Assembly (NCBI RefSeq): GCF_018069895.1
Contig: NZ_JAGQDH010000001.1
Location: 310,001 to 374,000, forward strand
DNA length: 64,000 nt
Reading direction: 5' to 3'
Source of the DNA: Roseovarius autotrophicus
GTDB lineage: Bacteria; Pseudomonadota; Alphaproteobacteria; Rhodobacterales; Rhodobacteraceae
Shown here: in pieces, positions 9,360 through 17,359 of the stretch
How the letters are laid out: the number at the start of each line of letters is the position of its first letter
How positions within the stretch are numbered: position 1 is the first letter of the stretch
Translations under genes and position numbers: made by a program
The notes under the pieces: model-generated
The model's database searches: none
The model's input: the letters and a program-made list of their open reading frames with translations, nothing else
What the model was told of the DNA's origin: nothing

Positions 9360-11153
9360 ATGCGTTTGTTTGAAAGACCACAATTAATGACCGCCCCGAC
9401 CATGCAGGGCCGCAAGACGCATGGCGGCTTGCATGTCCGGTTGCACCGCTTCGCGCGGCAAGAAGATGGGTCGGCCACCGTTTTTGCCTTCTTCCTCTTC
9501 ATCATAATGCTGGTCATGGGTGGCTTCGCGCTCGACACCATGCGACACGAAACCGAACGCTCCAGTCTTCAGGCCACGCTCGACCGGGCCGTTCTGGCTG
9601 CGGCTTCGGCGTCCAACGAAACCGAGGCGCGGGCGATCATCGAGGATTACTTCGCGAAGGCCGGAAAGTCCGATTACCTTCTGGGCCAGCAGAAGGGCGA
9701 TATCAGCGTGACGCTCAACAGCGCGCGCATCGTCGCACGGGCCCAGACCGAAATCGACACCTACCTGATGAAGCTCAACGGGGTCGATACGCTCAACGTC
9801 AGCGCCCTGTCCGCAGCCGAGGTGCGCATTCCCAATCTCGAGGTGGTGCTGGTGCTCGACGTGTCGGGTTCGATGTCCAGCAACAACAAGATCGACAACC
9901 TGAAAAAGGCCGCCAAGGAATTCGTCGATCTGGTGATGGGCAATGCCCGTGACGGCTCCACCGTGATCTCGATCGTGCCGTTCAGCTTTTCGGTCAGCCC
10001 GCCGCTTTCGATCTACAACGCGCTCGCCGTGGAAGAGACGCACGACTATTCGACCTGTCTGGAGTTCAAGGACAACGACTACACCCATGCCACGCTGACC
10101 AGCGGAAGCTCGTCCCTCAGCAACGGCATCCCGGTGAACCAGATGGTCTACACCTCGGTCTATGGCGGGTTCTACAGCGACGAACTCAACCAAAGCTGGC
10201 GGTCGTGCTACAACGACGACTACATCCGTATCCTGCCCTATTCGAAGAGCGTCTCGGAACTGCACGCCAAGATCGACGGCCTGCTGCCCGCGGGCAACAC
10301 CTCGGGCAACGAGGGCATGAACTGGGGCGCGGCGCTGCTTGACCCGACCTTCCGGCAGGTCACCAGCGCCATGATCGCCGCCAACGACCTGGATCCGGAC
10401 CTGGCCCGCGTGCCTGCGGATTACGGCGACAGCGAAACGCTCAAGGCGATCATCTTCATGGGCGACGGCGCCAACACCACCTCCTATTTCTTCGACAGGT
10501 CGAACCCCGCCTATCGTGGCAAGCATTCCGATCTCTTCGAGGTTCGGTATAGGGACAGCCAGTTCAAATACGCCTACAACAAGAATAACGTGCAAATCCG
10601 CCTCGAAGGCAGCACAGGTCTGGCCAAGTGCACGGACGACAGGTGGGTCTGCATCTTCGAAGGCGACGGCATCGGAAAATCGATCTATTACCTCTACAGT
10701 CAGACGAAGAAACAGTACTATTCGATCGACGAGTCGACGGAAGAACAGCAGGTCTGGCTCTCGCCCACCCAGTTCAGCAACCTCAAGAATACCGTCGATG
10801 GTTACATCGCCACCGTTCAGCTTGACTGGGAAATCGCCTGGGGCCTGATGTCTCCGGATTATCACCGACGGATCACGGGCGATGACCGGGCGTGGAACGA
10901 CTATATCGGTTCGGAGTTCGTGAACGGAGCCAGGAAGAACACCCTGATGCAAAGCGTGTGCAGCGCCACCAAGCGCGCGGGCGTGGTGGTCTATTCGATC
11001 GGCTTCGAGGTGCCCAAGGGTGGCACCGCAGACCGCGAACTGGCCAAATGCGCCACCTCGGGCAGCCATTACTATCGCTCCGAGGGCGAAGAGATCTCTT
11101 CTGCCTTCAGCTCGATCGCCGCCAACGTGAAGCATCTGAGGCTGACACAATGA
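9360..11153 (+). CDS. VWA-domain TadG-like pilus assembly protein
   Basis: This 597-residue membrane-anchored protein combines a short N-terminal cytoplasmic part, one TM segment at about 40-58 (ATVFAFFLFIIMLVMGGFAL, the TadE/G-type anchor), and a large extracytoplasmic von Willebrand A domain beginning near 161. The MIDAS motif DVSGSMS (D167, S169, S171) is intact. TadG-like proteins of this layout act with Flp/Tad tight-adherence pili. It has an AGGTGA ribosome site and is the first gene of a three-gene operon whose next start overlaps its stop (ATGA). No Tad secretion ATPase or Flp pilin is in the window. Confidence 0.88.
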   Translation: MRLFERPQLMTAPTMQGRKTHGGLHVRLHRFARQEDGSATVFAFFLFIIMLVMGGFALDTMRHETERSSLQATLDRAVLAAASASNETEARAIIEDYFAKAGKSDYLLGQQKGDISVTLNSARIVARAQTEIDTYLMKLNGVDTLNVSALSAAEVRIPNLEVVLVLDVSGSMSSNNKIDNLKKAAKEFVDLVMGNARDGSTVISIVPFSFSVSPPLSIYNALAVEETHDYSTCLEFKDNDYTHATLTSGSSSLSNGIPVNQMVYTSVYGGFYSDELNQSWRSCYNDDYIRILPYSKSVSELHAKIDGLLPAGNTSGNEGMNWGAALLDPTFRQVTSAMIAANDLDPDLARVPADYGDSETLKAIIFMGDGANTTSYFFDRSNPAYRGKHSDLFEVRYRDSQFKYAYNKNNVQIRLEGSTGLAKCTDDRWVCIFEGDGIGKSIYYLYSQTKKQYYSIDESTEEQQVWLSPTQFSNLKNTVDGYIATVQLDWEIAWGLMSPDYHRRITGDDRAWNDYIGSEFVNGARKNTLMQSVCSATKRAGVVVYSIGFEVPKGGTADRELAKCATSGSHYYRSEGEEISSAFSSIAANVKHLRLTQ

Positions 11154-11686
11154 CCCGGCGCATGGTGCGATGGTTGCGCCGCTTCACGCGGCGCGAGGAG
11201 GGGACGGTGAGCATGGAGTTCGTGATCCTGTCGCCGTTCCTGATCGGCTTCATGATCTTCTCGATCGAGCTCGGGATTGTGACCTTCCGTGCCGTCATGC
11301 TGGAACGCGGCCTCGATATCGCGGTGCGCGACGTGCGGCTCGGCACCGGCACCGCGCCGCAACACGACCAGATCAAGCAGCGCATCTGCGACAATACCAT
11401 CGGGGTGCTGAACTGCACGGAAAAGCTGCGTCTCGAAATGGTCCCGACCGACCTGCGCAACTTCGTAACTCTCGACGCGACCCCCGACTGCACCGACGAG
11501 GCAGAACCCGCCCGCCCGCTGCGCGAATTCACGCCCGGCTCGCAGAACCAGCTGATGCTGCTGCGCGCCTGCCTCAAGTATCGGCCGATCTTTCCCGAGG
11601 CGATCCTGGGAAGAGCCCTTACCAAGGATACCAGCGGCGAGGCCGCATTGATCGCCGTATCCGCGTTCGTTCAGGAGCCACTGTGA
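11150..11686 (+). CDS. TadE-like pseudopilin, first copy
   Basis: This 178-residue protein has an N-terminal basic stretch and a single TM helix at about 23-45 (EFVILSPFLIGFMIFSIE) in the TadE arrangement, with a conserved glutamate (E23) at the start of the helix. The rest is predicted extracytoplasmic with several Cys. The start overlaps the stop of the VWA gene by 4 bases and its stop overlaps the next start, so all three genes are translationally coupled. A minor-pilin role in Tad pilus assembly is inferred from family and context. Confidence 0.85.
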   Translation: MTRRMVRWLRRFTRREEGTVSMEFVILSPFLIGFMIFSIELGIVTFRAVMLERGLDIAVRDVRLGTGTAPQHDQIKQRICDNTIGVLNCTEKLRLEMVPTDLRNFVTLDATPDCTDEAEPARPLREFTPGSQNQLMLLRACLKYRPIFPEAILGRALTKDTSGEAALIAVSAFVQEPL

Positions 11687-12282
11687 TGATTGTCTCTCTT
11701 TTCCGGTCGATGGCAAAACGCCTTGCGCGCCTGCGCGATGACGAGCGAGGAGTGATCGCAGTCGAGACCGTGGTCATCACGCCTTTTCTGCTGATGGGGC
11801 TGTTCCTGTCGTTCGAGTATTACGACATGTTCCGCCAGAAAAGCCTTATGGAAAAGGCCACCTATACGGTGACAGACGCCCTGTCGCGCGAGAATGAAGT
11901 GATCGACGACGCCTTTCTCGACAACCTCAAAGCCACCTTCGACATGATGGTCGGCACCCGCAGCCCGTCACAGTTACGCGTCTCTGTGGTGCGTTTTCAC
12001 ACGGTCAATGGCGGCAGCCATGAACTGCGCTGGAGCGAGGTGCGCGGCCAGGGCGAGATGGCCCCTCTCAGCCAGGCCGACATGGAGGCAGTCAACGCGA
12101 TCGTGCCGCTCATGGTCGCGGGGCAGGATCTCATCATGGTCGAAGGCCGCAGCAAGCACGTTCCGGTCATCACCAACGGTCTTCTCAGCGATCAGTTCCT
12201 TGACACGCGCATGTTCATGACGCTGCGCTTTTCATCCCAGCTCTGCTTCACCGACCTCTGCGCCCCCTCTGGCACCAGCTAA
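11686..12282 (+). CDS. TadE-like pseudopilin, second copy
   Basis: This 198-residue protein resembles the preceding gene in design: a basic N-terminus, DDERGVIAVETVVITPF with a glutamate (E27) at the start of a TM helix (about 24-45), then an extracytoplasmic domain ending with a CFTDLC Cys pair. The ATG at 11686 shares one base with the previous stop. Together with its two upstream neighbours it forms a TadE/TadE/TadG-type set. It ends 6 bases from a convergent gene. Confidence 0.85.
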   Translation: MIVSLFRSMAKRLARLRDDERGVIAVETVVITPFLLMGLFLSFEYYDMFRQKSLMEKATYTVTDALSRENEVIDDAFLDNLKATFDMMVGTRSPSQLRVSVVRFHTVNGGSHELRWSEVRGQGEMAPLSQADMEAVNAIVPLMVAGQDLIMVEGRSKHVPVITNGLLSDQFLDTRMFMTLRFSSQLCFTDLCAPSGTS

Positions 12283-12288
12283 GCGCGC

Positions 12289-12765
12289 TCAACTGCCGCG
12301 CGCGGCGATACGCTCCTGGATCAGTTCGGCCATGTATTTGGCCGGCGTTCCGGGGGTGACACCGCCCACCCCCACCTTGCGCCCGATCCGCCACCAAAGG
12401 CCCGGCTCCCACACAAAGGGACCCTTGTGGCGCAGGGTGATCATGAACCCGTTCGAAGGTTTGAAGGCAAACACACCGCGATCCACCGCAACAATATCGT
12501 CCATGGGCGCAAGGATACGCCCGTCGCTCGATCGCAGCCCCTCGGCGCTCAGTTCCAGCCGCTCGGCCGTCGCGCGCCACATCCTTTGCGCGCACCACAG
12601 CGCGACACCCCCAAGCCCCACCTGAAACGCCTGCCAGCCAAGGCCGGGCGCAAGCGCAAGCGCCATGTAAAGCATGATCGCGCCAAGCCCTCCGAGCGAC
12701 CCCACGCCGATCATCCGCCGCCCCGGCGATGCGGCCAGCACCGCGTCAAGCTCTGTCTTGCCCAT
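12289..12765 (-). CDS. Small inner-membrane hypothetical protein
   Basis: This 158-residue protein starts MGKTELDAVL at 12765. It has two adjacent TM helices at about 20-55 and then a soluble C-terminal part whose pattern (ELSAEGLRSSDGRILAPMDD, then FKPSNGFMITLRHKGPF) looks like a small beta-rich PH-like domain. I do not recognise a named family. It is convergent with the pilin operon and divergent from pirin. Function unknown. Confidence 0.8.
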   Translation of the reverse strand: MGKTELDAVLAASPGRRMIGVGSLGGLGAIMLYMALALAPGLGWQAFQVGLGGVALWCAQRMWRATAERLELSAEGLRSSDGRILAPMDDIVAVDRGVFAFKPSNGFMITLRHKGPFVWEPGLWWRIGRKVGVGGVTPGTPAKYMAELIQERIAARGS

Positions 12766-12880
12766 GACCCTCTCCCTTTGCGGGCGCGCAGAAATGCACA
12801 GCCCGTCTTTGCCTGCGAACAGCCGCACCCCTGCCTGCGGCCCTTTCGATCCCCTATATCCCCTGCGAAGGAGAGTGACC

Positions 12881-13795
12881 ATGTCCATCAGACCCGTTGT
12901 CGAGACCCGCACCGCACTTCCCACGATGGAGGGAGCGGGCGTACACCTGCACCGCGCTTTCGGCTTTCTCGACCCCACCGAGCTCGACCCGTTCCTGCTC
13001 TTCGACGATTTCCGCAACGATGACCCGGCGCGTTACGCCAAGGGCTTTCCGTGGCATCCCCATCGCGGCATCGAGACGATTACCTATGTGCTCGCCGGAG
13101 AGGTCGATCACGGCGACAGCCTTGGCAATACCGGCACGCTCGGCGCGGGCGATGTCCAGTGGATGACCGCCGGCTCGGGAATCCTGCATCAGGAGATGCC
13201 GCGCGGCAACGCAAGCGGGCAGATGCACGGCTTCCAGCTCTGGGCCAACCTGCCCTCGGCGCAGAAGATGTGCGCGCCGCGCTATCAGGACGTGAAGGCC
13301 GCCGACATTCCAGAGGTCATCGACGATGACGGCACGCGCGCGCGCATCATCACCGGCAGCTTCTGGGGGCGGCGCGGGCCTGTCGACGGCATTGCCGCCG
13401 ATCCGCAATACCTCGATATCTCGGTGCCGCCGGGTCGGCGCAAGACGCTGAAGGTCGATACATACCGGCGCAGCTTTGCCTACATATTCGCGGGCAGCGG
13501 ACGCTTCGACGCGGCCTCTGCCCCCGCCGGCGTGCTGCTGGAAAAGGAGGTAGCGGGCCGCGAGGTGCATGTTCGCGACCCATCGGGCGACCGCACGCTG
13601 GTGCGTTTCGGCAGCGGTGACGAGATCACCGTGCAGGCAGGCCCCGAGGGTATCCGCTTTCTTCTGATCTCTGGCGCGCCGCTGCAAGAGCCGGTGGCCT
13701 GGCATGGACCGATCGTGATGAACACCGAGGACGAGCTGCGCCAGGCGATGCGCGATCTGCGCAACGGCACCTTCATCCGCGATCAGCCCCGCTAG
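12881..13795 (+). CDS. Pirin family protein
   Basis: This 304-residue bicupin of the pirin family has iron-ligand residues in the expected positions (H59, H61, H103, E105) within HPHRGIETITYVLAGEVDH and GSGILHQEMPRG. Pirins are cupin proteins; some have quercetinase activity and others act as redox-sensitive cofactors. The ATG at 12881 has an AAGGAG ribosome site. It is followed by an AT-stem hairpin shared with the convergent TetR gene. The biological substrate is unknown. Confidence 0.92.
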   Translation: MSIRPVVETRTALPTMEGAGVHLHRAFGFLDPTELDPFLLFDDFRNDDPARYAKGFPWHPHRGIETITYVLAGEVDHGDSLGNTGTLGAGDVQWMTAGSGILHQEMPRGNASGQMHGFQLWANLPSAQKMCAPRYQDVKAADIPEVIDDDGTRARIITGSFWGRRGPVDGIAADPQYLDISVPPGRRKTLKVDTYRRSFAYIFAGSGRFDAASAPAGVLLEKEVAGREVHVRDPSGDRTLVRFGSGDEITVQAGPEGIRFLLISGAPLQEPVAWHGPIVMNTEDELRQAMRDLRNGTFIRDQPR

Positions 13796-13806
13796 GCGCC
13801 CCACCC

Positions 13807-13832
13807 GAATTTTTTTTCGCCGAAAAAAATTC
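13807..13832. terminator. Bidirectional hairpin between pirin and TetR genes
   Basis: The near-perfect inverted repeat GAATTTTTTTTCG / CGAAAAAAATTC has a T/A-rich stem that supplies a T tract on either strand. It sits in the 89-base gap between two convergent genes, which fits a bidirectional intrinsic terminator. Confidence 0.6.
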
Positions 13833-13884
13833 AACCGCGGGCAAATCCCGGAATTTTCCTGTGGTGGCGGTGCGGTCGGGCGCA

Positions 13885-14472
13885 TCAGGCCGCGACCGCC
13901 TTGCGCACCATGTCCCAGTAAAGCGCCTCGACCTGCGTCAGGCTGAGGCGCCCGCGCTCGCGGAACCAGGTGTTGACGCCGGTGAGCATGGCGATAAGCG
14001 CCATCGCCGCGATGCGCGGCTCGGCCACGGCAAAGACGCCTTCGGCAACGCCTTGGCGCAGGATCGTTTCCAGCCGGGTTTCGTAGGCGCGGCGCAGCCT
14101 CTCGATCACCGCGAAATTGTCCGGCTCGAGATTGCGCAATTCCATATAGGACACAAAGACCGCATCGGCCCGGCGCGTGTTGAAGCGGATATGAAAGCGG
14201 GTGAATGCCTCAAGCGCATCACGCGCCCCGCCCTTCGGGGCCTCGGCATCCCAGTCGGCCAGCAGATCCTCCATATGCGTGCGCATGAGATCGAACAGCA
14301 GCGTCTGCTTGTCGGGTGTGTAGTTGTAGAGCGCGCCCGCCTGCACCCCCACCTCGCCCGCAATCTGCCGCATGGAGACGGCGGCATAGCCCTGCCGCGC
14401 GAAAAGCCGCAACGCGGTCTCGCGCACGCGCGGGCCGGTGATGTCGGAATGAGAGCCTTGGGTTCGTGCCAT
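13885..14472 (-). CDS. TetR/AcrR family regulator
   Basis: This 195-residue regulator has an N-terminal HTH (about 17-60: RETALRLFARQGYAAVSMRQ, then VGVQAGALYNYTPDKQTLL) and a C-terminal ligand and dimerisation domain. A perfect 9-bp inverted repeat begins 12 bases upstream of its start codon and is the likely operator for autoregulation. It is divergent from a small lipoprotein gene, which may share the control. The ligand and further targets are not known. Confidence 0.93.
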   Translation of the reverse strand: MARTQGSHSDITGPRVRETALRLFARQGYAAVSMRQIAGEVGVQAGALYNYTPDKQTLLFDLMRTHMEDLLADWDAEAPKGGARDALEAFTRFHIRFNTRRADAVFVSYMELRNLEPDNFAVIERLRRAYETRLETILRQGVAEGVFAVAEPRIAAMALIAMLTGVNTWFRERGRLSLTQVEALYWDMVRKAVAA

Positions 14473-14483
14473 TCCCCCGGTTT

Positions 14484-14503
14484 ATCTGAACATGTGTTCA
14501 GAT
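14484..14503. promoter_or_regulatory. TetR operator-like palindrome
   Basis: The 20-base sequence ATCTGAACA-TG-TGTTCAGAT has perfect 9-bp arms. It lies between the divergent TetR regulator (start 14472) and the lipoprotein gene (start 14573). The size and placement are typical of a TetR-family autoregulatory site. Confidence 0.75.
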
Positions 14504-14572
14504 CAAAGCCCCGCTTGCCCCTGCGCGGCGGGAATGGCAAGAAAGGTCACCGCTTCCCGGAGACCTCGCCCC

Positions 14573-14854
14573 ATGCGCCTTGTCCCTGCCCTCACCTGTC
14601 TGAGCCTGCTCGGGGCCTGCGCCGATCCCTACCCACGCAGCGATCTGACCGAGTCCGACCGGGCCGCGACCTATCCCGCGCTGTTGCCGGTCGAGGATGT
14701 CAGGGCCACCGTGCCCGCCCCCCGCATCACACCCGAGACCGGATCGGAACTTGACGCCCGCGCCGAGCGTCTGCGCGCGCGCGCGGTCCGGCTGCGTGCG
14801 CCCGTGATCGACGCCGCGACACACGACAGGATGCAACGGGACGTGAACGGTTGA
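14573..14854 (+). CDS. Small lipoprotein
   Basis: This 93-residue protein starts MRLVPALTCLSLLGACADPY. It has a lipobox LGAC, so Cys16 is the probable lipidated residue. The mature part is short, charged and helical near the C-terminus, with no family I recognise. It lies between the divergent TetR gene and homoserine dehydrogenase on the same strand as the latter. Confidence 0.72.
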   Translation: MRLVPALTCLSLLGACADPYPRSDLTESDRAATYPALLPVEDVRATVPAPRITPETGSELDARAERLRARAVRLRAPVIDAATHDRMQRDVNG

Positions 14855-14948
14855 AACCGCGACACCCGGCACCATGCCGCGTTGCAAGGGCCGGAGGAAC
14901 CCGTTACATCGCGCCGAAAGTGACGCGAGATCGAAGATCGGAGGCCCC

Positions 14949-16235
14949 ATGAGCACCCCCCTGCGCCTAGGTATTGCCGGGCTTGGCACAGTCGGCACCG
15001 GCGTGGTCCGGATCGTGCGACAGAAGGCTTCTCTGCTTGAGGCGCGGACCGGACGCCCGGTGGTGATCAGTGCCGTATCGGCCCGCTCGCGCGACAAGGA
15101 CCGCGGCGTGAGCCTTGCGGGCTACGCCTGGGAGGATGATCCCGTGGCGCTGGCCCGCCGCGCTGATGTGGATGTGTTCGTGGAACTCATGGGTGGCTCG
15201 GACGGCCCCGCCAAGGCCGCAACCGAGGCCGCCATCGCCGCCGGAAAGGATGTGGTCACCGCCAACAAGGCGATGCTGGCCCATCACGGGCAGGCGCTCG
15301 CGCTCGCAGCCGAGGCGGCGGGCCGCGTGATCCGCTTCGAGGCCGCCGTCGCGGGCGGCATCCCGGTCGTCAAGGCCCTGACCGAGGGGCTGGCGGGCAA
15401 CGAGATCACCCGCGTGATGGGTGTCATGAACGGCACCTGCAACTATATCCTGACGCGGATGCAAGCCACCGGGCAGGGCTATAACGCGCTTTTCGAGGAA
15501 GCGGCGCGGCTCGGATATCTCGAAGCCGATCCCAATCTCGACGTGGGCGGCATCGACGCGGGCCACAAGCTTGCCCTGCTTGCCGCCATAGCCTTTGGCT
15601 GCCAGGTCGATTTCGACGCGGTGAGTCTGGAGGGAATACAGAGTATCACCCTCGATGATATCCGCCGCGCCGCCGACATGGGCTATCGCATCAAGCTCCT
15701 GGGCGTGGCGCAGATGACCGGGCGCGGGCTGGAGAGCCGCATGTCGCCCTGTCTCGTGCCTGCGGGCAGCCCGATTGGCCAGCTTGAAGGCGGCACCAAC
15801 ATGGTCGTGCTCGAAGGCGATTCGGTGGAACAGATCGTGCTGCGCGGCCCCGGCGCGGGCATGGGCCCGACGGCAAGCGCGGTCATGGCCGATGTGATCG
15901 ACATCGCGCGCGGCACACGGCTCTCGACCTTCGGGCAGCCTGCAGCGACCCTAACCCGCTGCACCCCCGCAAGCTGCGCCACGCCCGCGCCCTATTACCT
16001 GCGCATGGCGCTGGTGGACAAACCCGGCGCGCTGGCCAAGGTCGCGACCTGTCTGGGCGAAGCCGGGGTGTCCATCGACCGGATGCGTCAGTATCAGCAC
16101 GAGGAATCGGCCGCGCCCGTTCTCATCGTCACCCACAAGACCAACCGCGAGGCGCTCGACACGGCCCTCGCCGCCATTCGCCGCCTCGACGTGCTGGCCG
16201 AGGCCCCCGTCGCGCTGCGCATCGAACAGGTCTGA
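14949..16235 (+). CDS. hom: Homoserine dehydrogenase
   Basis: This enzyme reduces aspartate semialdehyde to homoserine, the branch point to threonine and methionine. The 428-residue protein has a Rossmann NAD(P)-binding start GIAGLGTVGTGVVRIVR, the catalytic domain (NGTCNYILTRM, then YLEADPNLDVGGIDAGHKLA), and a C-terminal ACT regulatory domain (about 350-428, LVDKPGALAKVATCLGEAGV). The ATG at 14949 has a good ribosome site. The ACT domain predicts allosteric control, typically by threonine. Confidence 0.96.
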   Translation: MSTPLRLGIAGLGTVGTGVVRIVRQKASLLEARTGRPVVISAVSARSRDKDRGVSLAGYAWEDDPVALARRADVDVFVELMGGSDGPAKAATEAAIAAGKDVVTANKAMLAHHGQALALAAEAAGRVIRFEAAVAGGIPVVKALTEGLAGNEITRVMGVMNGTCNYILTRMQATGQGYNALFEEAARLGYLEADPNLDVGGIDAGHKLALLAAIAFGCQVDFDAVSLEGIQSITLDDIRRAADMGYRIKLLGVAQMTGRGLESRMSPCLVPAGSPIGQLEGGTNMVVLEGDSVEQIVLRGPGAGMGPTASAVMADVIDIARGTRLSTFGQPAATLTRCTPASCATPAPYYLRMALVDKPGALAKVATCLGEAGVSIDRMRQYQHEESAAPVLIVTHKTNREALDTALAAIRRLDVLAEAPVALRIEQV

Positions 16236-16303
16236 GGCGCGGCTTGTGCGTGCGCCGCGCGCTCTCTAGTCTTTCACCCGACGCTTTCAGCAAGGATCGC
16301 CCC

Positions 16304-17269
16304 ATGAGTTCCGATATCGCTTTCAATGACCGCATGCTCTCGCTTGGCCTCGCGCGCGTGGCCGAACAGGCCGCACTCGCCTGTGCCGATCTCATCGGGC
16401 GCGGCGATGAGAAGGCCGCCGACCAGGCCGCCGTCAACGCCATGCGCGAACAGCTCAACATGCTGGCGATCAAGGGCGTGGTGGTGATCGGCGAGGGCGA
16501 GCGCGACGAGGCGCCGATGCTGTTCATCGGCGAGGAGGTGGGCACCGGCGACGGCCCCGGCGTCGATATCGCGCTCGACCCGCTGGAGGGCACAACCTTG
16601 ACCGCCAAGGCCATGCCCAATGCGCTCACCGTGATCGCCATGGCCCCGCGCGGCACGCTCTTGCACGCGCCCGACACCTATATGGACAAACTGGCCATCG
16701 GGCCGGGCTACCCCGAGAATGTCGTCTCGCTCGCCATGAGCCCGCGCGAACGGGTCGAGGCTCTGGCCGCCGCGCGCGGCTGCCGCCCCTCGCAGATAAC
16801 CGTCTGCGTACTCGAACGGCCCCGCCACGAGGCGATGATCGCCGAATTGCGCGAGACCGGCGCGGCGGTTCATCTCATCACCGATGGCGATGTGGCCGGC
16901 GTGATCCATTGCGCGGAATCCGACACGACCGGTATCGACATGTATATGGGCACCGGCGGCGCGCCCGAGGGCGTACTGGCGGCGGCCGCACTCAAATGCA
17001 TGGGCGGACAGATGTGGGGGCGACTGGTGTTTCGCAACGACGACGAACGCGCGCGCGCGGCAAAAGCCGGGATCACCGACTTCGACCGCGTCTATGCCCG
17101 TGACGAGATGGTGACCGATCAGGTGATCTTTGCCGCCACCGGCGTCACCGATGGCTCGATCCTCAAGGGTGTGCATCGCCGCCCCGGTTTCGTCGAGACC
17201 GAAACGCTGCTGATGCGTTCGCGCACGGGATCGGTGCGGCGCATGACCTATCGCAGCAAGCGTGACTGA
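16304..17269 (+). CDS. glpX: Class II fructose-1,6-bisphosphatase GlpX
   Basis: This enzyme hydrolyses fructose-1,6-bisphosphate to fructose-6-phosphate in gluconeogenesis. The 321-residue protein has the class II signatures GEGERDEAPMLFIGEEVG and DIALDPLEGTT, and the later segment TGGAPEGVLAAAALKCMGGQ. The ATG at 16304 is the conserved start. It lies downstream of hom on the same strand and is followed by a composite intergenic hairpin element. Confidence 0.95.
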   Translation: MSSDIAFNDRMLSLGLARVAEQAALACADLIGRGDEKAADQAAVNAMREQLNMLAIKGVVVIGEGERDEAPMLFIGEEVGTGDGPGVDIALDPLEGTTLTAKAMPNALTVIAMAPRGTLLHAPDTYMDKLAIGPGYPENVVSLAMSPRERVEALAAARGCRPSQITVCVLERPRHEAMIAELRETGAAVHLITDGDVAGVIHCAESDTTGIDMYMGTGGAPEGVLAAAALKCMGGQMWGRLVFRNDDERARAAKAGITDFDRVYARDEMVTDQVIFAATGVTDGSILKGVHRRPGFVETETLLMRSRTGSVRRMTYRSKRD

Positions 17270-17284
17270 GACCGCGCCAAGGCC

Positions 17285-17347
17285 GGGGGCGCTGCCCCCG
17301 TCGCCGCAAGCGGCGACTCCCCCGGGATATTTCGGGCCAGAAGAAGC
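17285..17347. repeat. Composite intergenic element, copy 1
   Basis: Two short perfect hairpins (GGGGGC-GCT-GCCCCC at 17285-17299 and GTCGCCG-CAAG-CGGCGAC at 17300-17317) are followed by GGGATATTTCGGGCCAGAAG and AAGC. The same three-part arrangement recurs at 48836-48897 downstream of pgk. It lies between glpX and recJ. It may act as a terminator or processing site. Confidence 0.7.
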
Positions 17348-17359
17348 CGGGGCGCGGGC

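Noticed and set aside
14855-14948. SAM-II or related riboswitch before homoserine dehydrogenase
   Set aside because: The 94-base gap shows no convincing conserved core; the visible features are only a short leader and ribosome site.
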